Translations under genes and position numbers: made by a program | Assembly: GCA_003056425.1 (NCBI GenBank) | Contig: PYVY01000007.1 | Span: forward strand, 1-64,000 | Origin: Alteromonas indica | GTDB taxonomy: Bacteria; Pseudomonadota; Gammaproteobacteria; Enterobacterales; Alteromonadaceae | Direction of reading: 5' to 3' | Length of the DNA: 64,000 nucleotides | The notes under the pieces: generated by a model | The model's input: only the letters and a program-made list of their open reading frames with translations | Database searches by the model: none | Told to the model about the DNA's origin: nothing | Shown: one piece after another, positions 9,221 through 18,592 of the stretch | How the letters are laid out: every line of letters starts with the position of its first letter | Position numbering within the stretch: the first letter of the stretch is position 1

Positions 9221-9961
9221 TCTAGCCCCGGGGCGCCAACCTGCCGTTTGAATGCGGTTAATTTGTACCTGACGTTCCTGGTGCGACACGGCCAGCAACA
9301 AGCCTAACTTATCGTCAGCAAACGTATTGCTAGCCAAAAACGATGCTTGAGGGGACGTTTCTTCCGACAGACTTTCGTATACCCCTTTTACCGAGCCAAC
9401 AAGCTGCAACCCATCATAGTCAAACGGCCGGGCCGTAGAAATATTGATGGTAGAACCAATGCCACCTGACTGCAGGCTAGCCAGCCCGCTTTTGTAGATG
9501 TTAGCACCCGTAATCTGGTCGGCGGCCAATACATCAAAGTTAAACGCCCGGCCTTCGTCATCTGAGGCGATTTGACGGCCGTTAACCAGTACCGTGTTAA
9601 ACTGCGGGCCGAAGCCGCGTACCGTTACTTGCTGACCTTCGCCACCACTACGATCAATAGAGACACCTGTAATGCGCTGCAAGGATTCTGCTACGTTCAG
9701 GTCAGGAAATTTCCCCAGGTCTTCTGCTGCAATACCATCAGACACTGCCAAGCCTTCTTTCTTATCGGCCATCGCGCGCTTTAATGAACTGACTATTCCT
9801 CGAACTTCAATAACCTCTACGGTGCCATTGGGATCGGCAGCTGCGGTAGCGTCGTCCTGGGCTAAGGTCATTGGTGAATGTAGGGCAGAGGCGATAGCAA
9901 CACCCAGGAGTGTGCGCGTCGCAATGGGCATGAACTGGTTGAGATTGTTTTTATGTATCAC
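9182..9961 (-). pseudogene. TonB-dependent receptor, 5' fragment only
   Basis: 259 residues from GTG 9961, preceded by GGAGAG 5 nt upstream (an upstream in-frame start at 10000 has no such site). Signal peptide (IATRTLLGVAIASALHSP), a short N-terminal extension, then a plug domain: VEVIEVRGIVSSLKRAMADK, DLGKFPDLNVAESLQRITGV, VTVRGFGPQFNTVLVNGR, GIGSTINISTARPF. The first barrel strands follow as far as QTAGWRPG; after that the sequence stops resembling a receptor and meets TAG at 9182. TIGR01782-type receptors are about 900 residues, so two thirds are gone. The neighbouring GH36 suggests it once imported alpha-galactosides. The fragment cannot form a barrel. Confidence 0.85.
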
Positions 9962-10118
9962 AGTGTTCTCTCCGTGTGGATTTATTAACCTAAACACCAC
10001 AATATTGTTATAGACGGTAGGGTGTGATGCCTAGTGCGTTAACATAGCCTTTGCTTATGTTTTTCTAAGCTTTTTAATAGTAGCTCATAAAACAAACAGT
10101 AAGCGGCATTCAGTAAAA

Positions 10119-10133
10119 GGTGAAACGTTTTCC
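10119..10133 (-). promoter_or_regulatory. Candidate LacI-family operator upstream of the TonB/GH36 remnants
   Basis: On the minus strand this reads GGAAAACGTTTCACC, with a central AACGTT palindrome typical of LacI-family operators. A near match, GGAAAACGTTAACAC, lies at 26687-26701 before the GH95 gene. Assignment is by resemblance only; no LacI-type regulator is in the window. Confidence 0.4.
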
Positions 10134-10193
10134 TGAATTGTTCGTATCCTAACACAAAAAAAATCAAATGTGACAAGCTTGTAAAATTATTTT

Positions 10194-10225
10194 TGCATAA
10201 AAAAAGCGCAGGCCAGGCTGCGCTT
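10194..10225 (-). terminator. Rho-independent terminator of glpK
   Basis: AAGCGCAG (10204-10211) pairs exactly with CTGCGCTT (10218-10225). On the minus strand the stem is followed by a run of T (the A-run around 10198-10205 on the plus strand). It lies 20 bp past the glpK stop. Confidence 0.85.
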
Positions 10226-10245
10226 AGTTCGTGAGGTGGGGAGTG

Positions 10246-11736
10246 TTAGCTACAGCGAATGCGGGCTACAGCCGCTTTCCAACCTTCGTAAGCGGTATCA
10301 CGTTGCGATTTCGTTAACCGAGGTGTAAACACGCTGTCACATTGCCAGCAGTGGGTAAGCGTATCCACCCCAGTGAAAATGCCGTGTTGCAGGCCGGCTA
10401 AAAAAGCCGCTCCGACGGCTGTCGTTTCAGTAATGGTGGGGCGTTTGACCTCGGCGCCCAAAATATCGGCCAGAAAGCCCATTACCCAGTCGTTCTTGGC
10501 CATTCCGCCATCTACCCGTAAGGTAACCGGCCTTGCGCCATCACTTTCCATCGCTTTTTGCAAATCCTTAGTTTGGTAACACACTGATTGCAAACCAGCC
10601 GCAACAATTTCACTAATTCCGGTATCCCGGGTTAACCCTAAAATAGCGCCTCGCGCGTCCGGGTCCCAATAGGGTGCACCTAAACCGGTAAACGCCGGCA
10701 CCATGAAAATACCGTTATCTTCGCGGGCGCGTTTGGCGAGGGCTTCTGTTTCGGCTGCGTTATCGATAAGTTTCAGGCCATCCCGCAACCACTGAATAGT
10801 GGCACCGGCCATAAAAATGCTACCTTCTAATGCATAGGTAACCTTGCCATTAAGGCGATAACCCACCGTGGTAAGCAGGCGGTTTTTCGATACCAGGGGT
10901 TCGTCACCAGTATTGAGTATCATAAAGCAGCCGGTACCATAGGTGCTTTTTGCCATGCCTTTTTCAAAACACGCCTGGCCTACCAGGGCGGCTTGTTGAT
11001 CGCCGGCCACCCCTTGTATGGGTATACGTTTACCTAACAGGTCCGAAGAAACGTCGCCAAATTCTGCTGCGCAATCCATTACATCAGGCAACATAGCTGG
11101 CGGTATAGCAAAGGTCTCCAGTAAGCGGCTGTCCCATTGCTGGGTATGAATATTAAACAACATGGTGCGAGAAGCGTTAGTGGCGTCGGTCTTGTGTGAC
11201 TGCCCGCCGGTAAGTCGCCAGATTAGATAGGTGTCAATAGTACCGAACAACAGATCGCCGGCTGCTGCGCGAGCCCGGGCTCCTTCTACGTTATCTAGTA
11301 TCCAGTTAACCTTAGTGGCTGAAAAGTAGGGGTCTAGTAACAACCCGGTAGTGCGGGTAATGTAATCCACCAGCTCGGCGTCTTCTGCCAATGCTCGACA
11401 CGTCCCAGCGGTGCGTCGATCTTGCCAGACAATTGCCGGATAGACTTCCTGGCCGGTATGTTTGTCCCATACCACGGTCGTTTCACGTTGATTGGTTATT
11501 CCCAATGTCGCAATATCGTCTACCGTAAGATCACAGGCATCGAATACCTCGTGCAGGGTGCTTACCACACTGTCCCAGATGGCCTGGGGCTGATGTTCTA
11601 CCCAGCCATCCTGCGGGTAATGTTGTGAAAACTCCCGTTGCGCCATCGCCACAATACGGCCGTCATCGGCAAATATAATACTGCGGGAACTGGTGGTTCC
11701 CTGATCGATCGCCAGAATATATTGAGTCAAGCTCAT
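10246..11736 (-). CDS. glpK: Glycerol kinase
   Basis: 496 residues from ATG 11736. Phosphorylates glycerol to glycerol 3-phosphate with ATP in the cytoplasm, the entry step of glycerol use. FGGY-family features are complete: N-terminal [13 protein letters not shown] phosphate loop, [13 protein letters not shown], the catalytic-Asp motif [20 protein letters not shown], and the C-terminal ATP site [11 protein letters not shown] followed by [13 protein letters not shown]. The start is ambiguous: AGGAG lies only 1 nt before ATG 11736 but 7 nt before an in-frame TTG at 11730, which gives an N-terminus MTQYILAID closer to E. coli GlpK. The loop aligned with the E. coli fructose-bisphosphate site (GGKGGTR) reads LGKR here, so that allosteric control may be missing. 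It is divergent from glpR with GlpR-like sites between; no glpF is seen nearby. Confidence 0.95.
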   Translation of the reverse strand: MSLTQYILAIDQGTTSSRSIIFADDGRIVAMAQREFSQHYPQDGWVEHQPQAIWDSVVSTLHEVFDACDLTVDDIATLGITNQRETTVVWDKHTGQEVYPAIVWQDRRTAGTCRALAEDAELVDYITRTTGLLLDPYFSATKVNWILDNVEGARARAAAGDLLFGTIDTYLIWRLTGGQSHKTDATNASRTMLFNIHTQQWDSRLLETFAIPPAMLPDVMDCAAEFGDVSSDLLGKRIPIQGVAGDQQAALVGQACFEKGMAKSTYGTGCFMILNTGDEPLVSKNRLLTTVGYRLNGKVTYALEGSIFMAGATIQWLRDGLKLIDNAAETEALAKRAREDNGIFMVPAFTGLGAPYWDPDARGAILGLTRDTGISEIVAAGLQSVCYQTKDLQKAMESDGARPVTLRVDGGMAKNDWVMGFLADILGAEVKRPTITETTAVGAAFLAGLQHGIFTGVDTLTHCWQCDSVFTPRLTKSQRDTAYEGWKAAVARIRCS

Positions 11737-11790
11737 TCTCCTAAACGCAATTTGTTTAGAGTTTGCAATATTCACAACCATTTAACAATG

Positions 11791-11812
11791 GTTATTTTCG
11801 AAAACGAACATT
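11791..11812. promoter_or_regulatory. glpR operator: Candidate GlpR operator between glpK and glpR
   Basis: An inverted repeat TTCG-AAAA-CGAA followed by CAT resembles the E. coli GlpR half-site ATGTTCG/CGAACAT. A further GTTCG lies at 11863-11867 just before glpR. The position suits joint repression of glpK and autoregulation of glpR. Assignment is by motif resemblance and context. Confidence 0.55.
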
Positions 11813-11884
11813 CCTGCGCAGGTTTATCGTAGGCTCGGCGAATTAAAAATCGTATACTACCCGTTCGATTTTGCAGGAGTCATC

Positions 11885-12646
11885 ATGAATCAAACCAAAC
11901 GCCACGACATTATTTTAAACCTACTCAAGCAGCACGGCTTTATGTCTATTGATGATCTTGTTGCAACCTGTGATGTTACCCCTCAAACCATCCGCCGGGA
12001 TCTCAATCAATTGGCGCAATCGGGTGTGATAAGCCGGTATCACGGCGGAGCAGGGCTTAATCGTAGCTGGGAAAATACGCCTTATCAGGAACGTAAAGCA
12101 ATAAATAGTGAAGTAAAAGAGCGTATCGCCAGCGCCGTGGCACAAATGATTCCCGATGGCGCTTCGCTGTTTATCAATATTGGCACGACCACCGAGCTTA
12201 TCGCTAAACATTTGCTTAACCATAAAAATTTGCATGTGGTCACGAATAATATTCATGTCGCTACGCTGCTCAGCGCGAAAGAAGATTTTTCAGTCATAAT
12301 TGCCGCTGGTGAGGTCCGGTTTCGCGACGGTGGCATTATCGGCGAAGCAACCTGCGATTTTATTAGCCAGTTTAGAATGGACTACGGCATCATTGGGATA
12401 AGTGGAATATCGGCAGATGGCGCCTTGCTTGATTTTGACTTCCGGGAAGTGAAAGTCTCCCAGGCAATCATCCAAAATACCCAAACAACTATTCTGGCCG
12501 CCGACTACAGTAAATTTGAACGCCGGGCGATGGTCGAGCAGGGCAACATTGCGCAACTTGATTATCTGGTATGTGACCAACCACCACCGCCATCAATAAA
12601 AAAAATAATTGCTGAAAATAATATACACTTTATCCAGGCAGATTAA
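11885..12646 (+). CDS. glpR: DeoR-family repressor of glycerol-3-phosphate metabolism
   Basis: 253 residues, start ATG with GCAGGAG 6 nt upstream. Residues about 5-58 are the DeoR helix-turn-helix (DIILNLLKQHGFMSIDDL, then CDVTPQTIRRDLNQLAQSGVISRYHGGA). Residues about 75-235 are the sugar-phosphate-sensing domain of the DeoR/ISOCOT type, including NIGTTTELIAKHL, a phosphate-binding-like loop, and a closing strand with DYLVCD. This length and order match GlpR. In this family glycerol 3-phosphate relieves repression. Location between glpK (divergent) and glpD (downstream, same strand) supports the assignment, as do TTCG-type sites before both. Confidence 0.93.
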   Translation: MNQTKRHDIILNLLKQHGFMSIDDLVATCDVTPQTIRRDLNQLAQSGVISRYHGGAGLNRSWENTPYQERKAINSEVKERIASAVAQMIPDGASLFINIGTTTELIAKHLLNHKNLHVVTNNIHVATLLSAKEDFSVIIAAGEVRFRDGGIIGEATCDFISQFRMDYGIIGISGISADGALLDFDFREVKVSQAIIQNTQTTILAADYSKFERRAMVEQGNIAQLDYLVCDQPPPPSIKKIIAENNIHFIQAD

Positions 12647-12668
12647 TGCACTTATATAGAATGGCAAG

Positions 12669-12693
12669 GTTCGAATATGTTCGTATGTGTTCG
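12669..12693. promoter_or_regulatory. glpR operator: Candidate GlpR sites before glpD: three GTTCG at 10-bp spacing
   Basis: GTTCG occurs at 12669, 12679 and 12689, exactly one helical turn apart, two of them as ATGTTCG or TGTTCG like the E. coli GlpR half-site. The array lies just before a putative -35 box at 12701, a fitting place for repression. Confidence 0.55.
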
Positions 12694-12700
12694 TTTTATG

Positions 12701-12729
12701 TTGACTTGGCGCATTATTAGCGTTGAAAT
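12701..12729 (+). promoter_or_regulatory. Probable sigma-70 promoter of glpD
   Basis: TTGACT (12701-12706), a 17-bp spacer, then TGAAAT (12724-12729), a weak -10. It begins 8 bp after the last GTTCG element and ends 34 bp before the glpD start codon. Confidence 0.45.
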
Positions 12730-12763
12730 AGTAAACGAATGGTAGCTTTAGCGGGAGTCACAA

Positions 12764-14293
12764 ATGTCGGTAGAGGAACAAGCCCAGATCCAAACGGATG
12801 TGTTGGTGATAGGCGGTGGTGTAAACGGCGTCGGCGTCGCGCTGGATAGCGCTGGTCGCGGCTTAAAGGTGATGCTTTGCGAAAAAGCGGATCTGGCAGG
12901 CGCCACGTCATCTTCCAGCAGTAAGTTAATTCATGGTGGGTTACGTTATCTTGAGCACTATGAGTTTCGTTTAGTGAAAGAGGCGCTGGCTGAGCGCGAA
13001 GTACTGCTTCGTAAGGCCCCGCATATCATGTGGCCTCTGCGCTTTCGGTTACCGCATCAAAAACACTTACGCCCGGCATGGATGATCAGAATCGGTTTGT
13101 TTTTATACGATTCATTAGCAAAGCGCAATGTACTGCCCGGTTCGCGCAAACTTAAGACGCAATCCGATAGCCCCCTGATTGACAACATCACCACCTGTTT
13201 TGAGTATTCAGACGGTTGGGTAGATGATGCGCGGCTGGTGGTATTAAATGCGATGGCCGCCCAGCAGAAGGGGGCTGATATTCGGGTACGCACAGAATGC
13301 CTGGGAGCCCGGAAACAGGCTAATCACTGGCTTGTCACTTTAAAAGGGCCTGAAGGTAAAACGTTTACCGTTAAAGCCCGCGCTATCGTTAATGCAGCCG
13401 GGCCGTGGGCGATTTCATTGCTCGACCGTATGGCCGATACCGACAACCCGAATGCTATGCGTATGGTGAAGGGTAGCCATTTCATTGTGCCCAAGTTGTA
13501 TGACAGTGCTGAAGCGTACATTTTGCAAAACAAGGATGGCCGTATCGTATTTGTTATTCCTTACGAAAATGACTTTTCACTGGTGGGTACAACCGATGAA
13601 AATTATACCGGTGACCCACGCCAGGCTGCGATTTCCAGTGAAGAGACTGACTACCTTATTACTATCGTAAATGATTATTTCAAAACCAAAATCAGCCGCG
13701 CAGACATTGTACATAGTTACAGCGGCGTACGACCGTTACTGGAAGAGAAAAATGCCTCGGCCCAGGAGCTTACACGGGACTATAAAGTCGAGGTTAGGGG
13801 CGGAGCAGACCAGCCGGTACTTTTGAATATCTTTGGCGGGAAAATTACCACCTACCGCAAGCTTGCCGAGCATGCGGTAGATAAGCTTACCGAAGTACTC
13901 AATATTAAGGCCGCGCCCTGGACTAAACAAGCGCCGTTACCAGGCGGTGATTTCAGCAACCAAAGTGATTATGTTGAGCAACTCCTAGCAAACTATGGCT
14001 GGCTTCCCCGGTCACTGGCTAAGCGCTATGCCCGTCAATACGGCAGGTTATGCGAGCGCTTCTTAAATGGTAAAACCGATATTAAGGAGATGGGATACGA
14101 CTTCGGTGCGCATTTATTTAAGGCAGAGGTCGATTACCTGATAGCTGATGAATGGGCCTGTAGCAGTGAAGATATTCTATGGCGCAGGACCAAACAAGGC
14201 CTTCGCTTGAATCCTGCGCACGTCGCCGTATTGGATCAGTATATAAGTGATAGTAGCCTGCCACAGGCCAAGCCCCCGCCCAGGGGGTCGTAA
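12764..14293 (+). CDS. glpD: Aerobic glycerol-3-phosphate dehydrogenase
   Basis: 509 residues; oxidises glycerol 3-phosphate to dihydroxyacetone phosphate at the inner face of the membrane and passes electrons to quinone. The start has GGGAG 6 nt upstream. An N-terminal FAD Rossmann motif VIGGGVNGVGVALDSAGRG is followed by LCEKADLAGATSSSSSKLIHGGLRYLEHYEF, the family signature. GSHFIVP, the TDENYTGDP region, and FGGKITTYRKLAEHAVDKL toward the C-terminus are also typical. The helical C-terminal DAO_C region completes the usual length of about 500. It forms the second step after GlpK; GlpR-like sites and a promoter lie directly upstream and a terminator directly downstream, so it is probably monocistronic. 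Confidence 0.96.
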   Translation: MSVEEQAQIQTDVLVIGGGVNGVGVALDSAGRGLKVMLCEKADLAGATSSSSSKLIHGGLRYLEHYEFRLVKEALAEREVLLRKAPHIMWPLRFRLPHQKHLRPAWMIRIGLFLYDSLAKRNVLPGSRKLKTQSDSPLIDNITTCFEYSDGWVDDARLVVLNAMAAQQKGADIRVRTECLGARKQANHWLVTLKGPEGKTFTVKARAIVNAAGPWAISLLDRMADTDNPNAMRMVKGSHFIVPKLYDSAEAYILQNKDGRIVFVIPYENDFSLVGTTDENYTGDPRQAAISSEETDYLITIVNDYFKTKISRADIVHSYSGVRPLLEEKNASAQELTRDYKVEVRGGADQPVLLNIFGGKITTYRKLAEHAVDKLTEVLNIKAAPWTKQAPLPGGDFSNQSDYVEQLLANYGWLPRSLAKRYARQYGRLCERFLNGKTDIKEMGYDFGAHLFKAEVDYLIADEWACSSEDILWRRTKQGLRLNPAHVAVLDQYISDSSLPQAKPPPRGS

Positions 14294-14297
14294 ACTA

Positions 14298-14330
14298 ACA
14301 AACCGGCCCCTCGAGGCCGGTTTGTTGTTT
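14298..14330 (+). terminator. Rho-independent terminator of glpD
   Basis: ACAAACCGGCC (14298-14308) pairs perfectly with GGCCGGTTTGT (14315-14325), followed by TGTTT. It starts 5 bp after the glpD stop. Confidence 0.9.
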
Positions 14331-14469
14331 GTGCAGAATACGAAAGGTTAAAGTCGCCCGTCGCGCGTCATCCAGGATAGAGTTAACGTAGCGGGGTTAA
14401 CTACCCGCCGCACCTGTGTAAGATGGGCCAGGCCGCCTTATTAAAGACGACTTAGAGCCAGCGGCAGGG

Positions 14470-14913
14470 CTACATAGAACCAGCGGGTTTTTCAGGTACC
14501 GGTACTCCTTTGCCATGGTATTTGAAAACCACGAACTCTAATGGCGTGTCACCTGTATTACGGATGCCATGTGGCTCCCACGGTGCGGCATAAAGTAAAT
14601 CACCGGTATCTGCCGCCATGTCTTTGCCGTTCACGGTCCAGGTTCCCGTACCTTTGGTTACCATAAGATACTCTTCTTCAGCATGTTCATGGGGCGGATG
14701 AATTTCCGCTCCTGGCATAATGGTAGCCGATCCGGTAATAACCTGGCGCGTTGAAGGGGTGTCATGGTTGAAATAGCGGCGAAATACCCATCCTTCACCT
14801 TTTTCAATAAAGGCTTCCGCTTGCGGCATAATTTGGCTGTCAGGTTGTGCGGCGCTAAGACCAGCACTCATCAATAACAACGCTGAGCCGTAAAGTGGTA
14901 AAAATAAACGCAT
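14470..14913 (-). CDS. Secreted cupin-domain protein
   Basis: 147 residues from ATG 14913, chosen because GGAG lies 9 nt upstream and a signal peptide (MRLFLPLYGSALLLMSAGLSAA) follows at once; the longer frame to 14937 lacks this. One cupin_2 barrel: motif 1 as PGAEIHPPHEHAEEEYLMVTKG, with two His and a Glu able to bind metal, and motif 2 as GDLLYAAPWEPHGIRNTG with the fourth ligand His. It would be a periplasmic small cupin; whether enzyme or sensor cannot be told. It stands alone between glpD and asd. Confidence 0.85.
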   Translation of the reverse strand: MRLFLPLYGSALLLMSAGLSAAQPDSQIMPQAEAFIEKGEGWVFRRYFNHDTPSTRQVITGSATIMPGAEIHPPHEHAEEEYLMVTKGTGTWTVNGKDMAADTGDLLYAAPWEPHGIRNTGDTPLEFVVFKYHGKGVPVPEKPAGSM

Positions 14914-15231
14914 GGCGATATTCTCCTTTTTTAACACCGAATGATATATAACGAACGTTGCTGTACACCCCTTACGGGGGATAAATATTCATATTTTCGT
15001 AATGGCAGCCTTCCTAGATTAACCGTTTGATGTTGCAATGATGTTATAGATATTGCAAGCAAAATAAGAAGCATCGAAATGCTGAAATTAGGCTAGCTAT
15101 CCCGGCTAATTATTTATAGACTCAGGCCCCTCATAATAAAAATAAATCGACAGACGACCACGTCGCCCGGCCCGCAGGCTTAAGCGGTTGTCGGGAAAAT
15201 TTGAAATATTCAGGAACAATTAGGTTTTATT
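14914..15231. other. Gene-free region upstream of asd
   Basis: A short GC hairpin (CCCC-TTAC-GGGG near 14976) and a weak pairing of AATTAG with CTAATT near 15085-15110 are all that stands out. I see no lysine riboswitch core, no promoter I would defend and no open frame with a ribosome binding site. Confidence 0.5.
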
Positions 15232-16356
15232 ATGTCACAGAAAAAAGTAGGTCTTGTTGGATGGCGCGGTATGGTGGGGTCTGTGCTAATGGACCGAATG
15301 CAGCAGGAAAATGATTTCGCTGCAATAGCGCCAACTTTTTTTACTACCTCACAAACGGGCCAGCCTGCGCCCGAGGTGGCGAACAAGCCAGCTGGCGTAC
15401 TTGAAGATGCCTATGACATTGCCGCCTTAAGCCAGCAGGATATGATTATTACCTGCCAGGGCGGCGATTATACCAAAGCGGTTTATCCCCAATTGCGCGA
15501 CAGTGGCTGGCAAGGCTATTGGATAGATGCAGCATCAGCGCTGCGGATGGCTGATGATGCGGTTATCGTACTAGACCCGGTTAACCGTGCAGAAATTGAT
15601 AAAGGTATCGCCGGCGGGGTGAAAACCTTTGTTGGAGGAAATTGTACAGTATCATTAATGTTGCTGGCCCTGGGCGGCCTTTTTGAGCAGGATTTGATTG
15701 ACTGGGTCTCACCGATGACCTATCAGGCAGCCTCGGGCTCAGGGGCCAAGCATATGCGGGAACTGATAAACCAAATGGGCGCTGTACATCAACAGGTTGC
15801 TGACAAGCTTAACGATCCGGCATCCGCTATTTTAGATATCGACCGCCAGGTGGCCGATTTTATTCGCAGCAGTGATTACCCTTGCGATGAGTTTGGCGTG
15901 CCGTTAGCCGGCAGCCTGATTCCCTACATTGACAGTCAGCTACCGTCTGGACAAAGCCGCGAAGAATACAAAGCGCAAGCAGAAGCCAACAAAATTATGG
16001 GCACGACTACCGCGCCGATTCCTATCGATGGGATTTGCGTAAGGGTAGGGGCAATGCGTTGTCACAGTCAGGCGCTAACCATCAAGCTTAAGAAAGATCT
16101 ACCAGTGGCAGAAATTGAACGTATTGTGGCTGATCATAATGAATGGGTGAAAGTGGTTCCTAATGATCGCGAAGCCACCATGCAGCAGCTTACCCCAGCA
16201 CAGGTTACCGGAACGTTGAGTATTCCGGTGGGGCGCATCCGCAAGTTGTCCATGGGGCCCGAATATATTTCTGCCTTTACCGTGGGCGATCAGCTGTTAT
16301 GGGGCGCTGCAGAACCACTACGCCGGGTAATGAACATCTTGCTGACAGCCGGATAA
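15232..16356 (+). CDS. asd: Aspartate-semialdehyde dehydrogenase
   Basis: 374 residues, matching the gammaproteobacterial type (about 367 in E. coli). Reduces aspartyl phosphate to aspartate semialdehyde with NADPH, the branch point to lysine, diaminopimelate, threonine and methionine. N-terminal Rossmann motif [18 protein letters not shown]; the catalytic Cys lies in [10 protein letters not shown] at about residue 138; [21 protein letters not shown] and [19 protein letters not shown] are conserved dimer and active-site segments. Cytoplasmic, no signal peptide. It appears monocistronic, with a hairpin 18 bp after the stop. Confidence 0.97.
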   Translation: MSQKKVGLVGWRGMVGSVLMDRMQQENDFAAIAPTFFTTSQTGQPAPEVANKPAGVLEDAYDIAALSQQDMIITCQGGDYTKAVYPQLRDSGWQGYWIDAASALRMADDAVIVLDPVNRAEIDKGIAGGVKTFVGGNCTVSLMLLALGGLFEQDLIDWVSPMTYQAASGSGAKHMRELINQMGAVHQQVADKLNDPASAILDIDRQVADFIRSSDYPCDEFGVPLAGSLIPYIDSQLPSGQSREEYKAQAEANKIMGTTTAPIPIDGICVRVGAMRCHSQALTIKLKKDLPVAEIERIVADHNEWVKVVPNDREATMQQLTPAQVTGTLSIPVGRIRKLSMGPEYISAFTVGDQLLWGAAEPLRRVMNILLTAG

Positions 16357-16373
16357 GCTACGTACGTTATAAC

Positions 16374-16410
16374 CTGCGCCGTGCAACGTTTAATCCGGTA
16401 AACGGCGCAG
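16374..16410. terminator. Hairpin between convergent asd and old yellow enzyme genes
   Basis: CTGCGCCGT (16374-16382) pairs exactly with ACGGCGCAG (16402-16410) around a 19-nt loop. No T-tract follows on either strand, so termination is inferred from position between convergent genes. Confidence 0.5.
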
Positions 16411-16458
16411 CCCCTTGGGTGCTTAACGAGGATGCGTAAACAACGGGCAATGCGCTGG

Positions 16459-17547
16459 CTACACCACGCCGGGGTAATCTGTGTACCCCGCTGCGCCCCC
16501 GCCAAACAACGTGTCCGGCTGATGTTGCGCTAACGGTATATCGGCCTTTAAGCGCGCGGGTAAATCTGGATTGGCTACAAAAGGCCGACCAAACCCAATC
16601 ATATCGGCCCAACCTTCGTCAATGGCCTGCTGCGCGCGGGCCTTATCGTATTTGCCAGCATAAATCAGTACTCCGTCAAAGACCTCACGAATAGCCTGTT
16701 TGAAGGTAACGGGCATCTGTGGAGCATCGTCCCAGTCGGCTTCGGCAATATGCAGGTAACCAACGTGTAACTGGTTAAGCATGGCGGCTGCTTTTACGTA
16801 GGTATCTTCAGGGTTATCGTCTACTGTACCATTTAAGGTGGTCAATGGTGCCAAACGTACGCCAATGCGCTCAGCACCGATAGCCTGGGCAACGGCTTCC
16901 ACAATCTGCCGCAAAAAGCGCAATCGGTTTTCCACACTATGGCCGTAATGATCGGTACGCTGATTACTTTGAGAGTCCATAAACTGGTTGATTAAGTAAC
17001 CATTGGCGGCATGCAGTTCAATCCCGTCAAAGCCAGCCTCACGCGCATTAAGCGCAGCCTGTCGAAAGCTGTCGATAGCTTCATCAATATCTTGCTGGTT
17101 CATTTGTCGCGGTAAGGCGGCCTGCACAAAGCCGGGTTCACCTTGTGAGTCAACAAACACTTTTACGCCCTCAGCCTGTATAGCTGAAGGTGCCACAGGT
17201 TGCTGGCCGTCAGTATTAGCCGGGTGAGAAACCCGCCCCACATGCCATAACTGGGCAAACATAGTGCCGCCTGCCTTATGCACAGCAGCTGTAACGATGC
17301 GCCAACCCTCAATTTGGCCGGCAGTATAAATGCCGGGGGTCCAGGCATAACCCTTCGCCAACGCACTCACCTGCGTACCCTCGCTAATAACAAGTCCGGC
17401 AGAGGCGCGCTGGGTGTAATATTCAGCCATCAGGGAATTGGCTTCATCGCCGGGCTGGGTAGCCCGGGAGCGGGTCATTGGGGGCATAACAATACGGTTT
17501 TTAAGGGGGATGCCGGCTAATTTTATAGGGGTAAACAATGTGCTCAT
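16459..17547 (-). CDS. Old yellow enzyme family alkene reductase
   Basis: 362 residues from ATG 17547, with CGGAG 7 nt upstream; the frame extends further 5' but without a site. FMN-dependent TIM-barrel ene-reductase that uses NAD(P)H to reduce activated C=C bonds. Seen: LFTPIKLAGIPLKNRIVMPPMTRSR at the start, GTQVSALAKGY, AQLWHVGRVSHP, the active-site pair His-x-x-Asn in GIELHAANGYLINQFM, then TDHYGHSVENRLRFLRQIV and the C-terminal phosphate-binding IGFGRPFVANPDL. Length and motifs match NemA / N-ethylmaleimide and nitrate-ester reductases. Cytoplasmic. It is divergent from the molybdenum hydroxylase genes with 548 bp between; a functional link is possible but unsupported. Confidence 0.93.
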   Translation of the reverse strand: MSTLFTPIKLAGIPLKNRIVMPPMTRSRATQPGDEANSLMAEYYTQRASAGLVISEGTQVSALAKGYAWTPGIYTAGQIEGWRIVTAAVHKAGGTMFAQLWHVGRVSHPANTDGQQPVAPSAIQAEGVKVFVDSQGEPGFVQAALPRQMNQQDIDEAIDSFRQAALNAREAGFDGIELHAANGYLINQFMDSQSNQRTDHYGHSVENRLRFLRQIVEAVAQAIGAERIGVRLAPLTTLNGTVDDNPEDTYVKAAAMLNQLHVGYLHIAEADWDDAPQMPVTFKQAIREVFDGVLIYAGKYDKARAQQAIDEGWADMIGFGRPFVANPDLPARLKADIPLAQHQPDTLFGGGAAGYTDYPGVV

Positions 17548-18095
17548 TACACAACTCCGTCTTAATTCAGTACAGCGGAGTGTACGCATAATCATTTCAC
17601 TTATTAACAGCGAAAAAAGCAAAAGAGATTTGTGATAAATGCAATAATAATCAGGTTGCCATGGGGTATGCAAAAAAAGATAAGCTTTTCTGCATAAAAT
17701 AGTTTAAACCAGTAATCAAAATACAACCAAATTCGTAGTTACTGTCGGGCTAACAATCTTGCGCAGCGCTCAAGCTACAAAAATACCTGAATAGCTTCAA
17801 CTTGTACGAATAATAAGCGGAATATAGGTTCTTGCTAATCTTTGCGGCTAACCCAGCCAATTGGCAAGTGCATATTACAACACCCGCAAGTACAATTGAA
17901 CGATTACAGCCAGGCGGAAAGTGACGAGCCCTGCGCTATACTGGCAAGATAACCTATTACCACAGCGGGTATTACCCTGGCCTGTAGCTATATAAACACC
18001 ACAATTTACCCAGGATATAGCGCAACACAATGGCTGCCTGGGCAGCCAACAGTAACAACACGCCAGACCGTTATTCACACAAAGGTACCAACACG
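17548..18095. other. Gene-free region between divergent OYE and molybdenum-hydroxylase genes
   Basis: AT-rich in its first half and less so near 17880-18050. I see no tRNA, no clear promoter and no open frame with a ribosome binding site. It probably holds regulatory sites for both flanking genes. Confidence 0.4.
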
Positions 18096-18590
18096 ATGAT
18101 TGAATTTACATTAAACGGCAAAACCGTGCGCACGGATGTTACGGCCGATACGCCTTTGCTATGGGTTATTCGGGACGAATTTAACCTTAAGGGCACCAAA
18201 TTTGGCTGTGGCATAGCAATGTGCGGCGCATGTACTGTTCACGTGGATGGTGGCGCGGTACGTTCCTGCTCGTTTCCGGTCTCGTTGGCGGCCGACAAAT
18301 CCATTACCACCATTGAGGGGCTTAACAATACGCATCCTTTGCAAGCAGCCTGGATTGAAGAACAGGTACCTCAGTGTGGGTATTGTCAATCCGGACAAAT
18401 AATGCAGGCGGCTACCTTGCTGGCGGATAATCCGAACCCGAGCGATGAAGATATTGTCAATCATATGAGCGGTAATCTGTGTCGCTGCATGGCTTATGTG
18501 CGGATTAAAAAGGCGGTGAAACGCGCCGCGCAGGACAACCAAAATGCTGTTCAGACTTACACTCCCGAAACGGCAGATAAGGAAGCCTGA
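18096..18590 (+). CDS. (2Fe-2S) small subunit of a xanthine-oxidase-family molybdenum hydroxylase
   Basis: 164 residues from ATG 18096. The N-terminal plant-type ferredoxin domain has Cys38, Cys43, Cys46 and Cys58 ([15 protein letters not shown] ... RSC), and the C-terminal helical domain has Cys94, Cys97, Cys129 and Cys131 (CGYC ... NLCRC), so both [2Fe-2S] clusters are complete. This is the electron-transfer subunit of the isoquinoline 1-oxidoreductase / aldehyde dehydrogenase type. The large subunit follows after 2 bp; no FAD subunit is encoded nearby, as usual for two-subunit members that pass electrons to a cytochrome. No signal peptide of its own, so it would be exported with the twin-arginine-tagged large subunit. 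Substrate unknown. Confidence 0.92.
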   Translation: MIEFTLNGKTVRTDVTADTPLLWVIRDEFNLKGTKFGCGIAMCGACTVHVDGGAVRSCSFPVSLAADKSITTIEGLNNTHPLQAAWIEEQVPQCGYCQSGQIMQAATLLADNPNPSDEDIVNHMSGNLCRCMAYVRIKKAVKRAAQDNQNAVQTYTPETADKEA

Positions 18591-18592
18591 TC

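Noticed and set aside
11737..11781. Longer N-terminus for glycerol kinase
   Set aside because: The extra 15 residues precede the ribosome binding site and are not part of the family.
14938..15231. Lysine riboswitch or attenuator before asd
   Set aside because: The leader has only short unrelated hairpins and no recognisable lysine-riboswitch core.
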